Shown: positions 56,583 through 64,000 of the stretch, in pieces
How positions within the stretch are numbered: position 1 is the first letter of the stretch
Layout of the letters: each line of letters starts with the position of its first letter
Origin: Polaromonas sp.
Lineage (GTDB): Bacteria; Pseudomonadota; Gammaproteobacteria; Burkholderiales; Burkholderiaceae_C
Reading direction: 5' to 3'
Length of the DNA: 64,000 nucleotides
NCBI RefSeq assembly: GCF_010365105.1
Contig: NZ_JAAFGZ010000010.1
Location: 62,001-126,000 of the forward strand
Position numbers and translations under genes: made by a program
The notes under the pieces: model-generated
Database searches by the model: none
What the model saw: only the letters and a program-made list of their open reading frames with translations
Told to the model about the DNA's origin: nothing

Positions 56583-57460
56583 TCATCCTCCATGTACTCA
56601 AATTCGACCCGCGTGTCGTCAGGCCAGCTGCGGTCGCCCAGCGGAAGCACATAGGTACGGTCCACCAGCACCTCGCAATCGCAATAGGGCAGTTCGTCCT
56701 TTAGCTTCGGATCGTCGCTGGCGGCCGCGTAGAGCATGTCGATAGGCAGGATTTCGCGCCGCTGGCCGGCGACCAGCGTGACGCTGAACAGCGGCCGGTC
56801 GGCAAAGAACAGGTAGAGCGGCGCCTGCCGGTCGCAGTAGGCCGGCGTGTCCAGCAAGGCCTTGACCATCCGGCCCACGATGTTGCTCCGGTTGGAAATC
56901 AGGCCGGCTTCCATGCCCACCCGGCATTCCATCCGCAGGTCGCCCAGGCGCCGCGTGTAGGGCGGCAGACCGGGCGTTTTGATCTCGCTGCGCCAGGTCA
57001 TGCTTTGCGCCCTGCGGTTGGGCGACACCTGGGCATTTTCGTCGTAGGCCTGCTGGCTGCGCGCCAGCGTGAAGGTCTGGTCCGGCGCAATCGGCACCAC
57101 AAAATCCACCGTGGTGCCAACCACTTCCATTTCGATGCGCTGCATGTCGGTGTCCGGCCGGCGCGGCAGCAGTTTGAAGCGCAGCGATGCGTCGGGGGAG
57201 TGCAGGCCGCGCTCCTGCTCGAACAGGTCCATTCCCCTGATCATTTTTCGATATGATTTTTCGACAGGGTCTGGGTTCGCCTTGGCGGAGATCGTGACCG
57301 TTGGGAGATTCCCGCCGGTTTTATCCTGCGCCGCCGCGTTCAGACAAGCGGATGCGGCAAGGCATGTCCAGGCCATCGGCTTGAACAAGCGCAGAAAAAA
57401 CAAGCCGTTGGCGGGCACTTCAACAGTCGGCATGGCATTTTTCGTGACGGAAGATGACAT
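56579..57460 (-). CDS. Hypothetical exported protein, 293 residues
   Basis: The N-terminus has a hydrophobic stretch (about 28-45, PMAWTCLAASACLNAAAQ) that looks like a signal peptide, perhaps with a later start at about residue 29. The mature part has a conserved look (VDFVVPIAPDQTFTLARSQQAYDENAQV) and four cysteines near the C-terminal half that could form disulfides. I do not recognise the family. It is cotranscribed with the downstream lipoprotein. Function unknown. Confidence 0.72.
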   Translation of the reverse strand: MSSSVTKNAMPTVEVPANGLFFLRLFKPMAWTCLAASACLNAAAQDKTGGNLPTVTISAKANPDPVEKSYRKMIRGMDLFEQERGLHSPDASLRFKLLPRRPDTDMQRIEMEVVGTTVDFVVPIAPDQTFTLARSQQAYDENAQVSPNRRAQSMTWRSEIKTPGLPPYTRRLGDLRMECRVGMEAGLISNRSNIVGRMVKALLDTPAYCDRQAPLYLFFADRPLFSVTLVAGQRREILPIDMLYAAASDDPKLKDELPYCDCEVLVDRTYVLPLGDRSWPDDTRVEFEYMEDE

Positions 57461-57472
57461 GCTCCGCTGCGC

Positions 57473-57655
57473 TTATTGGTGCGACGCCAGATACTCGCGC
57501 ACGGCCGTGACGTGTTCGCCGACCTGGGTCACCGCTTGTGCCAGTTCGGGCTCGGTGCAGTGCAATTCCTTGCTCCAGTACGCAAGTTCCTCCCGGTCGA
57601 TGATGTCGATGCGACCGGGGTCCAGGGGTTTGAAGGGGATTGGATGGTCGGGCAT
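57473..57655 (-). CDS. DUF3606 protein
   Basis: A 60-residue cytoplasmic protein matching DUF3606: IDIIDREELAYWSKELHCTEPELAQAVTQVGEHVTAVREYL. Proteins of this family are small, occur widely in proteobacteria and have no known role. ATG 57655 is chosen; the frame is open to 57724. It stands 12 bases from the next gene on the same strand. Confidence 0.82.
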   Translation of the reverse strand: MPDHPIPFKPLDPGRIDIIDREELAYWSKELHCTEPELAQAVTQVGEHVTAVREYLASHQ

Positions 57656-57741
57656 GTCGGGCTCCTCTGAGTTGGTTGCACCCTCAACGATACTGGCGTC
57701 CCTGTCGCGAGGCAATACCTTCAAGCCGCCCGACCGCCGGT

Positions 57742-58080
57742 TCAGCCCCTGTCTGCCCGGCGCGGACGCACCTCGGTTCCGCCCCTGCCTGCGGTCCGGC
57801 CAGTAACGGTGTCCGACACGCCGGCCAGCGTGCCCACTCCTGGGCAGCCCTGGTCATCGTTGACGTACACCAGCGTCGCGCCCCGGCCAAAGCGCTGAGG
57901 CACGGTCCGGTGGTATTCATACCGTGTGTCCACCGGTGCGTCGCTGGACTGGTGGATCAGGCTGCCGGCAGGGTTGTACACGCTGTAGCAGCCGGCATGG
58001 GCCGACATCGTCAGGCAGCAGGCCGCAAGCATGGCAAAAACGTTTTTCAAGATCAGTCTCCAGTCATTGGGTTTGATCAT
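57742..58080 (-). CDS. Hypothetical small secreted protein
   Basis: A 112-residue protein with a clear signal peptide (LKNVFAMLAACCLTMSAHA) and a mature part with two cysteines (GCYSVYNPAGSLIHQSS and DDQGCPGVG). A C-terminal arginine-rich tail may be a chance extension. No family recognised. It may be in the same transcript as the DUF3606 gene. Confidence 0.65.
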   Translation of the reverse strand: MIKPNDWRLILKNVFAMLAACCLTMSAHAGCYSVYNPAGSLIHQSSDAPVDTRYEYHRTVPQRFGRGATLVYVNDDQGCPGVGTLAGVSDTVTGRTAGRGGTEVRPRRADRG

Positions 58081-58446
58081 ACGCAGTCCCCCGGCCCTGC
58101 ACTGTAGGACGTGCGAGCATTTCGCACGCTTCGGCAAGCCTGAGATTTCGACGCACCGGCGCCTGTCTTACATGCTGGAGGAAGGCGTAAATTCAGTATG
58201 AAGTCGTTGCAATGGCTGAACGTCTCCCGCCTGACCGTCCGGGGTCTGCATCCGGAATGCATCCAGATGGCTGACTGCGTGGCCTTTTCCTGGCGGGGGG
58301 ATTTGACGGCGCTTTGCAATCCGCATGAAAAACGATCACGGCCTTGTTTCACCTTGCCGTGATGCCGTAATAAGTGGCATTTACTATTTATTTGATAGCT
58401 GCTTGCGACCGGCCGCATTGCGTAAAAGCCACTTTTTACTTGAATT
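58081..58446. other. 366-base gap with a palindromic repeat
   Basis: No gene seen. The first half should hold the promoter of the small secreted protein. The second half has a palindromic repeat copy at 58378-58445 touching the stop of the aldolase gene. Confidence 0.5.
58378..58445 (+). repeat. Comamonad palindromic repeat after the D-threonine aldolase gene
   Basis: ACTATTTATTTGATAGCTGC with a GC-rich tail (TTGCGACCGGCCGCATTGCG). Its right end meets the stop codon of the minus-strand gene, in the same way as the copy near ybeY. Confidence 0.78.
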
Positions 58447-59643
58447 TCAGGTCATCGCCCCGCGCGCATCCACCCGGATGATGCGTTCGACGGTGCCGCT
58501 TTTCAGCCCGCCGCTGACACCGATCATCGCGTCGTGCAGGTTCACCGTCGGGTCGCAATGGCCGGGAATCAGCCAGAGCGGCTGGCCCAGGTCGGGCAGG
58601 CGGTCGTGGCCGGCCGAGGGCCGCAAGATGCCGTGTTCGTCGCCGCCGTTGAAGTAGTCCAGCCCGCCCTGGCCATCGAAATCATGCACCCGGGGCAGGC
58701 CCGAATCAATGGCGTGGCTTTTGTGGCCGGCGTCGCATACCGCGTGGCTGGCGTTGCGGCTGATGACCTGCGTCCGGACGAACAGCGAATGCTCGAAATA
58801 GGGCTGCACCGGGTCGCGCTGGTTCTGCGCATAGTCGGCATCCATGAAGATGAAGGAGCCGGCCTGTAGCTCGCCGTAAATGCCGCTGGCGGCCTCCAGC
58901 GCGAAGCTGCCGGTTCCGGCGCCTGTCACCAGCCCGGGCGCAATGCCCTGGGCCTTGAGCAACTGGCAGGTCAGCTCGACCGCCTTCATGGCACTGGCCG
59001 AGGCCATGCGCCGCTCCTGCACATTGCGCAGATGCTGGGCCTTGCCGTGGTAGGCCTGCAGTCCGGCAAAACGCAATGCCGGATGCTTGCGGATTTCCAG
59101 AGCCAGCATGACCGCGTCCGGTCCGGGCTGGACGCCGCAGCGGCCCTGGCCGACGTCGATCTCGACAAACACGTCAATTACCGTGGCCGCGCTGGGCGTG
59201 CCGTTGTGCGCGCCCGTCCGGGCGTCGGTCATCGCCTGAGCCAGCCGGACCACGCCTTCCCGGCTGTCCACGGCAATGGCGATCTGTCCGCCATGCGCGG
59301 CGACTGCCTGCGTCAGGGCCGCCACCCGCGCGAGCTTGGCCGGCGCGATCACCTCGTTGCTGATGTACACGTCGTGTACCCCGCCGGCAACCATGATCTC
59401 GGCTTCGGCGGTCTTCTGCACGCACACGCCGACGGCGCCGGCCTTGACCTGCATCTTCGCCAGCAGCACGCTTTTGTGCAGCTTGGCATGCGGGCGCCAG
59501 CGGACCTGGTGCTTTCGCGCAAATTCTGCCATTCGGCCCAGGTTGCGTTTCATGGCGTCCAGGTCTATCACCAGCGCCGGGGTGTCGATGTCCTGGACGG
59601 ATTTGCCGATCAATCCGGACAGGTGCACAGTGAGTTTGCCCAT
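58447..59643 (-). CDS. D-threonine aldolase-like PLP enzyme (DSD1 family)
   Basis: A 398-residue enzyme of the alanine racemase-fold group that includes D-threonine aldolase and D-serine or hydroxyaspartate dehydratase. The PLP-lysine region RPHAKLHKS (residues 50-58) and the metal-site region PGHCDPTVNLHD with His-Cys-Asp are present. The reaction is cleavage of D-threonine (or D-beta-hydroxy amino acid) to glycine and an aldehyde; dehydratase activity is the alternative. ATG 59643 overlaps the histidine phosphatase stop by one base (TGATG). The two are one operon. Confidence 0.9.
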   Translation of the reverse strand: MGKLTVHLSGLIGKSVQDIDTPALVIDLDAMKRNLGRMAEFARKHQVRWRPHAKLHKSVLLAKMQVKAGAVGVCVQKTAEAEIMVAGGVHDVYISNEVIAPAKLARVAALTQAVAAHGGQIAIAVDSREGVVRLAQAMTDARTGAHNGTPSAATVIDVFVEIDVGQGRCGVQPGPDAVMLALEIRKHPALRFAGLQAYHGKAQHLRNVQERRMASASAMKAVELTCQLLKAQGIAPGLVTGAGTGSFALEAASGIYGELQAGSFIFMDADYAQNQRDPVQPYFEHSLFVRTQVISRNASHAVCDAGHKSHAIDSGLPRVHDFDGQGGLDYFNGGDEHGILRPSAGHDRLPDLGQPLWLIPGHCDPTVNLHDAMIGVSGGLKSGTVERIIRVDARGAMT

Positions 59644-60317
59644 CAGGTGCCTGCGCCCGCAACAGCCGGTCCGGCGGCGAACAGACCATCGTCCAGCGAT
59701 TCGTCGTCCAGGTGCTGGGTGTCTGCCCAGCCGACCAGGCTGAAGCCCTGCGGCGTCCACAGCAGGCGGTTGATGGCCGCGTTGCCCAGCGTCCAGGTGC
59801 GCGGCGCCTGGATGTGCAGGCGCGTGGCCGCTCGGTAGAGCACATCCATCACGCCGCCGTGGCCGACCACCGCGATCAGCTCGCCCGGATGCCTGGCGGC
59901 CAGCCGCTCGACGGCCTCGACCACCCGGCGGTTCAGGTCCACCAGCGACTCGCCGCCGGCGGGGGCGAATTCCGGATCGCGCTTGCGCCAGCGCATCGAC
60001 TGGTCGGGCAGCAGGGCTTCGATCTCGGCAAAGGTCTTGCCTTCAAAGTCGCCAAAACCGCGTTCGCGCAGGCCGGTTTCAGCGTTGACCGGCAGCCCGT
60101 GTGCGCGCCCCAGGTACTCCGCCGTCTCCCAGGCGCGCACCAGGTCGCTGGCGTACACCGCCGCGATCGGCTCATGCCTGAGCGCCCGCGCCATGCGGGC
60201 TGCCTGCACCCGGCCGGTGGCGTTCAGGGGAATGTCAAGGCGGCCCTGGATGCGGGTGTCCACATTCCAGGTGGTTTCGCCATGGCGGATGGCAATGATG
60301 CGGGTCGGTTCAATCAT
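59643..60317 (-). CDS. Histidine phosphatase (phosphoglycerate mutase-like)
   Basis: A 224-residue protein with the RHGE motif (residues 11-14, RHGETTWN), the second histidine in VGHGGVMDV and the acid residue in the FGDFEGKTF stretch. It belongs to the cofactor-dependent mutase/phosphatase family; without closer relatives the substrate is open. It stands upstream of the aldolase gene on the same strand. Confidence 0.9.
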   Translation of the reverse strand: MIEPTRIIAIRHGETTWNVDTRIQGRLDIPLNATGRVQAARMARALRHEPIAAVYASDLVRAWETAEYLGRAHGLPVNAETGLRERGFGDFEGKTFAEIEALLPDQSMRWRKRDPEFAPAGGESLVDLNRRVVEAVERLAARHPGELIAVVGHGGVMDVLYRAATRLHIQAPRTWTLGNAAINRLLWTPQGFSLVGWADTQHLDDESLDDGLFAAGPAVAGAGT

Positions 60318-60376
60318 GGGGTGAGGGTACGTTCACAAAACATGCGAAGAAAAAAAGTGCAGTGCGCAAAGCGTGG

Positions 60377-60480
60377 GCGCTCCAACCCAGCCAGGGCCGC
60401 GGAACCGGCTTCGCCGGGCCGCAGGCGCAACGGCCCCCTCGGGGGGCAGCGAACCACACGAAGTGGGGAGCGTGGGGGCC
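60377..60480 (-). repeat. GC-rich dispersed repeat after the DUF4136 gene
   Basis: The inverted copy of 35280-35383. It begins four bases past the stop of the minus-strand lipoprotein gene. Internal stems are retained (CCCCCTCGGGGGG and CCGGCTTCGCCGG). Confidence 0.85.
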
Positions 60481-60484
60481 ACAT

Positions 60485-61105
60485 TCATCTGGGTATTTGG
60501 ACGCTGATGCGGCGTGGCCCCGGCGGCGGTTGCGGAAAGCCCTGCAGCGCCGCGTCCAGCATGGCCGACAGCACCGCAGGCGACTCGTTCTGAATGCCGT
60601 CGTTGGTGACACGGGTTTCAAAAACAACCTGGCTGTTGCCCAGGTCGCGCACCAGCAGCGTCAGGTCGCGGTGAAAGTAGGGGCTGGGCGCTGAATAACC
60701 CAGCGGGAAGGAGAGGCCGAAGGCCGCGCCCCGGTTGCCGCCGCCCAGAAAAACGCCGGGCATGCCAAATCCGAAGCCGTCATAACCGGGGCCATAGGGC
60801 AGGGCTTCGATCACCTGGGTGCTGACGCGCACCTGCACGCTGAAGCGCGCCGCTGCCGGGTTCAGTTCCATCCCGACCCTGGCCAGCGCGACGCGTGCGG
60901 TTTCCTCGACGCGGTCCTGGTAGGCGGCGCTCACCTGCTGCGACGGCAGGCGCTCGAAGCGGTAGGGCGTGCCGGGCCCGGGCGGCGGCGCGTTCCAGCT
61001 GTGGAATGCGGTGACATTGTTTTCAACCAGCTGCAGTCCGGAACAGCCGACCATGAAAAACCCCAGCATGGCAATTGAAAAAATGGCGGCAATTGCTCGT
61101 TTCAT
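60485..61105 (-). CDS. DUF4136 lipoprotein
   Basis: A 206-residue lipoprotein with lipobox FFMVGC (Cys at 21) and a DUF4136-like domain (YRFERLPSQQ ... FSVQVRVSTQVIEA). A Gly/Phe-rich loop (GYDGFGFGMPGVFLGGGNRG) is in the middle. Such proteins are predicted to sit on the inner leaflet of the outer membrane; role unknown. It follows ttcA by 33 bases on the same strand and may be cotranscribed. Confidence 0.85.
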   Translation of the reverse strand: MKRAIAAIFSIAMLGFFMVGCSGLQLVENNVTAFHSWNAPPPGPGTPYRFERLPSQQVSAAYQDRVEETARVALARVGMELNPAAARFSVQVRVSTQVIEALPYGPGYDGFGFGMPGVFLGGGNRGAAFGLSFPLGYSAPSPYFHRDLTLLVRDLGNSQVVFETRVTNDGIQNESPAVLSAMLDAALQGFPQPPPGPRRISVQIPR

Positions 61106-61138
61106 AAGGCCTCCTGTAGGAATCAGTGAAAAAAACGG

Positions 61139-62083
61139 TCAGCTGGACGTTCGCGGGCTGATGCCGATCACGGCCCGGCCCGGAGGGACGACTTCCGTGA
61201 ACTCCTCGGCGTCGAAGGCCTTGTCGCCTTCGGGGTCGGCCACGCCGGTCGTCCTGATGCCCTTGAAATCGTGGCGCTTGCTGTCCATCAGGTGCGACGG
61301 CACGATGTTCTGCAGCGCGGAAAACATGTTCTCGATGCGACCGGGATACTGCTTTTGCCAGTCGCGCAGCATATTGCCGACCTGCTTGCGTTGCAGGTTT
61401 TCCTGGCTGCCGCACAGCGTGCACGGAATGATCGGGAAGTCCTGCACTTCGGCCCAGCGCGTCAGGTCTTTCTCGGTCACGTAGGCCATCGGCCGGATGA
61501 CGATATTCTTGCCGTCGTCGCTGACCAATTTTGGCGGCATGCCCTTGAGCTTGGCGGCAAAGAACATGTTCAAAAAGAAGGTCTGCAGCATGTCGTCCCG
61601 GTGGTGGCCGAGCGCTATTTTTGTGCAACCGAGTTCGCCCGCCACCCGGTACAAAATGCCGCGCCGCAGCCGCGAGCACAGCGAGCACAGCGTCTTGCCC
61701 TCGGGAATCACGCGCGTGACGATGCTGTAGGTGTCCTGGTTTTCGATGTGGTACGGCACGCCCAGCCTGGCCAGGTACTCGGGCAGCACATGCTCGGGAA
61801 AGCCGGGCTGCTTCTGGTCGAGGTTGACGGCGACCAGCTCAAAGTTGATGGGCGCGCGCTTTTGCAATTTCAGCAAAATGTCCAGCATGGCGTAGCTGTC
61901 CTTGCCGCCCGACACGCAGACCATGACCTTGTCGCCTTCCTCGATCATGTTGAAATCGACAATCGCCCGCCCGACCTCGCGGCACAGGCGCTTTTCCAGC
62001 TTGTGGTCCTCGCGCTCGATCTTCATCGAGTTCTGCACGCGGGCTGAAGTCTCAAGTTGTTCGTCTATCCAGAGTGCATTCAT
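61139..62083 (-). CDS. ttcA: tRNA 2-thiocytidine synthetase TtcA
   Basis: A 314-residue enzyme that puts sulfur on C32 of certain tRNAs. The PP-loop SGGKDS (58-63) binds ATP, and the two CxxC motifs (CSLC and CTLC) hold a 4Fe-4S cluster. The C-terminal end (about 270-314) is longer than in E. coli. ATG 62083 is chosen because it leaves a five-base gap after folB; a GTG at 62095 would overlap folB by seven bases. Confidence 0.95.
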   Translation of the reverse strand: MNALWIDEQLETSARVQNSMKIEREDHKLEKRLCREVGRAIVDFNMIEEGDKVMVCVSGGKDSYAMLDILLKLQKRAPINFELVAVNLDQKQPGFPEHVLPEYLARLGVPYHIENQDTYSIVTRVIPEGKTLCSLCSRLRRGILYRVAGELGCTKIALGHHRDDMLQTFFLNMFFAAKLKGMPPKLVSDDGKNIVIRPMAYVTEKDLTRWAEVQDFPIIPCTLCGSQENLQRKQVGNMLRDWQKQYPGRIENMFSALQNIVPSHLMDSKRHDFKGIRTTGVADPEGDKAFDAEEFTEVVPPGRAVIGISPRTSS

Positions 62084-62088
62084 GCCGT

Positions 62089-62460
62089 TCACCACTGTCC
62101 TGTCTCGACGCGAATGGCCACTTCGCAGTCGTCAAAGATTTCAAGTTTTGCAATTTTCACGCGCACGCCCAGCACGCCGGGCAGTTGCATCAGCCGGTGC
62201 GCCAGCTTGCCGATCAGGCTTTCCAGCAGGTTGGCATGCTCGGCGGTGCATTCGGTGATGATGATCTGGCGTACCTTGCGGTAGTCGAGCACATGGTGAA
62301 TGTCATCGTCGTGGGGCAGCAGCGGCTGCGTGCCCAGGTTGAGTTCGGCATCGACCTGGATCGGTTGTGGCGCGTTTTTTTCGTGCTCCAGGATGCCCAG
62401 GTTGGCGTCAAAGCGCAAGCCGGTGAGGTTCAGGATCTGGGTGCCCCGGGTGGTGAACAT
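62089..62460 (-). CDS. folB: Dihydroneopterin aldolase
   Basis: A 123-residue enzyme of folate synthesis that turns 7,8-dihydroneopterin into 6-hydroxymethyl-dihydropterin. The GILEHEKN segment matches the FolB active-site turn, and the [24 protein letters not shown] helix is typical. ATG 62460 is chosen ([11 protein letters not shown]), where the family begins. It lies between ttcA and the FolM-like reductase gene on the same strand, a common Burkholderiales order. Confidence 0.9.
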   Translation of the reverse strand: MFTTRGTQILNLTGLRFDANLGILEHEKNAPQPIQVDAELNLGTQPLLPHDDDIHHVLDYRKVRQIIITECTAEHANLLESLIGKLAHRLMQLPGVLGVRVKIAKLEIFDDCEVAIRVETGQW

Positions 62461-62529
62461 GTTGACAGTCTGTAATAGGTAATGAAAGGGGTCTGTCAGC
62501 CATTGCCGACGCTTGTGACGTGGCAAGGC

Positions 62530-63312
62530 TCACATCAGCGAAAAATCGCGTTCGAAGCGCATCAGGTGCTGGCCGCCATCGACCAGCAGCGTGGTGCCGG
62601 TGATTGAAGAATTCTCCAGCGCAAATTTCACCGCATTGGCCACATCGGCCGGCGTGGACGAGCGGCCCAGCGGCGAAAGCTTGTGGCGCGCGGCGAACTC
62701 CGCGTCGCTCAAAAGATGGCTGGTCAGCGTCAGGCCGGGCGCGACGCCGACCACCCGCACCTGCGGCGCCAGCGCCATCGCCAGCATGGTTCCGGCCGCT
62801 TCCAGTGCGGCCTTTGACAGCGTGTAGCTGAAGAAATCGGGATTCTGGTTCCACAGCTTCTGGTCCAGCAGGTTGACGACCGCGCACTGGCCGGCATGGT
62901 CGGGTGTGGCGCGCGACACGACATGCGCATGCAGCGCCTGGGCCAGCAAAATGGGCGCGCCGGCGTTGCTGTGCAGGTGCTTGTCCAGCGCGGCAAAGCC
63001 AAAGCTTGCGGCGCTGTCGTGCTCGAAGGTCGAGGCGCTGTTGACCACCGCATCGATGCGGCCAAAATGCCGGACGACGCGGGGCAGCAGGCCGCGCACG
63101 GCGGCTTCGTTTGACAAATCAGCATCAAAAGCGGCCGATCCGCTCGTCAGGCGGTCACAGTCAGCTACGGTTTTAAGAGCGTCTTCTGCAGAGCTGCGGT
63201 AATGCACCCCCACCTGCCAGCCAGCGGCTGCCAGTGTCAGCGCGATTTCGCGGCCCAGCCGCAAGGCAGCGCCGGTCACAAGGACCACGGGTCGGGGCAG
63301 AGAAGGTGTCAT
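62530..63312 (-). CDS. SDR-family pteridine/dihydrofolate reductase, FolM-like
   Basis: A 260-residue short-chain reductase. The cofactor motif TGAALRLGREIA has the Arg that favours NADPH, and the catalytic YTLSK is present. Its place next to folB suggests dihydromonapterin or dihydrofolate reduction, as for FolM. ATG 63312 is chosen; the frame reaches 63324. It is divergent from the MidA-like gene. Confidence 0.87.
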   Translation of the reverse strand: MTPSLPRPVVLVTGAALRLGREIALTLAAAGWQVGVHYRSSAEDALKTVADCDRLTSGSAAFDADLSNEAAVRGLLPRVVRHFGRIDAVVNSASTFEHDSAASFGFAALDKHLHSNAGAPILLAQALHAHVVSRATPDHAGQCAVVNLLDQKLWNQNPDFFSYTLSKAALEAAGTMLAMALAPQVRVVGVAPGLTLTSHLLSDAEFAARHKLSPLGRSSTPADVANAVKFALENSSITGTTLLVDGGQHLMRFERDFSLM

Positions 63313-63390
63313 CGGATGGCGCAAAAGGTGAGGTCAGGAGGGCGGCCAAAGGGCAGGGGGAATCGCAGACAATCAGGTTTGGTGACAAAC

Positions 63391-64000
63391 ATGACGAACC
63401 CCTCTATTTTAACGACCACCCTGCAAACCCTGATAGCCAAGGCGATTGACGAGGCTGGCGGCTGGCTGGGTTTTGATGTCTTCATGGCGCTGGCGCTCTA
63501 CCAGCCGGGCCTGGGCTACTACGCCAACGACTCGCAGAAATTCGGACGGATGCCTGCGGAAACCCGTGCGATCGATGGCGCGCAGGCCGGCGGTAGCGAT
63601 TTCGTGACTGCGCCCGAGCTGTCGCCGCATTTCGGCCGCACGCTGGCGCGGCAGCTGGCCGAGGCGCTGCAAGCGTCAGGAACCCACGAAATCTGGGAAT
63701 TCGGCGCCGGTTCGGGTGCGCTGGCGCAGCAGCTGCTCGACACGCTGGGCGACCAGGTCGCGCGTTACACGATTGTCGATCTCTCCAGCGCCTTGCGCGA
63801 ACGCCAGCGCACGCGGCTGGCGGCGCACGCCGGCAAGGTGGCGTGGGCAACCGGGTTGCCTGCCCGGATGCGCGGCGTGGTGCTGGGCAACGAAGTGCTC
63901 GATGCCATGCCGGTCAAGCTGCTGGCGCGCCTGAACGGTGTCTGGCACGAGCGCGGGGTGGCGCTGCACCAGGGCCGTTTCACCCCCGCCGACATGCCAA
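63391..64000 (+). CDS. MidA/NDUFAF7-type SAM methyltransferase (DUF185), N-terminal part
   Basis: The first 203 codons of a class I methyltransferase; the gene runs past the window end. The start MTNPSILTTTLQTLIAKAI, the family's LYQPGLGYYAN and FVTAPELSPHFG motifs, the SAM-binding EFGAGSGALA and the GNEVLDAMPV stretch are all visible. Mitochondrial relatives methylate a complex I subunit; the bacterial role is not firmly known. It is divergent from the FolM-like reductase, with a 78-base shared promoter region. Confidence 0.92.
   Translation, partial: MTNPSILTTTLQTLIAKAIDEAGGWLGFDVFMALALYQPGLGYYANDSQKFGRMPAETRAIDGAQAGGSDFVTAPELSPHFGRTLARQLAEALQASGTHEIWEFGAGSGALAQQLLDTLGDQVARYTIVDLSSALRERQRTRLAAHAGKVAWATGLPARMRGVVLGNEVLDAMPVKLLARLNGVWHERGVALHQGRFTPADMP

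Overview
The window is GC-rich, densely coded DNA from a betaproteobacterium, almost certainly a member of the Comamonadaceae (Burkholderiales). Polaromonas is my best guess. The reasons are protein wording typical of that family, an SAH riboswitch ahead of ahcY followed by tlyA and metF, a double-length UvrA, and short dispersed repeats of the kind seen in comamonad genomes. The genus is inference. I see 61 protein genes (two cut by the window ends), one riboswitch, several terminators and operators, and many repeats. I see no rRNA, tRNA, CRISPR array, prophage or intact insertion sequence.

1-15.5 kb is the most interesting part. It holds the end of an acetate permease gene (actP), a cNMP-binding/CBS/DUF294 nucleotidyltransferase-like protein, HMG-CoA lyase, a YbaK-DUF1289 fusion and a two-subunit DUF4212/SSS symporter. 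Two small membrane proteins follow, then a histidine kinase whose sensor is a whole sodium/solute symporter, a receiver-only response regulator, and a protein that joins a degenerate histidine kinase lacking its phospho-accepting histidine to a complete DnaQ-type exonuclease. A second DUF294 protein faces this operon from beyond a 700-base nested inverted repeat. I propose that these genes form one carboxylate-sensing and transport system related to the CrbS/CrbR 'acetate switch'.

15.5-27.6 kb carries a DsbA-fold isomerase, an MHS-type transporter, a hypothetical gene, the 2063-residue UvrA with four ABC modules and in-frame repeat elements, a Bug-type binding protein and a HAD phosphatase. 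27.6-31.3 kb is the SAH/one-carbon operon: riboswitch, ahcY, tlyA, metF, then rlpA. 32-35.3 kb is a GbsR-type regulator with a CIO-type cytochrome bd oxidase. 35.4-38 kb has rlmJ, rplM-rpsI and erpA; rplM is broken by a frameshift as written.

38-51.4 kb is mostly housekeeping: anmK, an M23 peptidase, tyrS, dtd, ybeY, phoH and ruvAB. Mixed in are an ankyrin protein, a GlcG/HbpS-like protein, a GNAT/DUF1778 toxin-antitoxin pair, a FixL/FixJ-like two-component pair and a VapBC-type module sitting between ruvA and ruvB. 51.5-55.8 kb is a catabolic unit: FAD amine oxidase, polar amino acid ABC transporter and an XRE-cupin regulator. 56-61 kb has exported proteins of unknown role, a D-threonine aldolase-like enzyme and a histidine phosphatase. 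61-64 kb has ttcA, folB, a FolM-like reductase and the start of a MidA-type methyltransferase gene.
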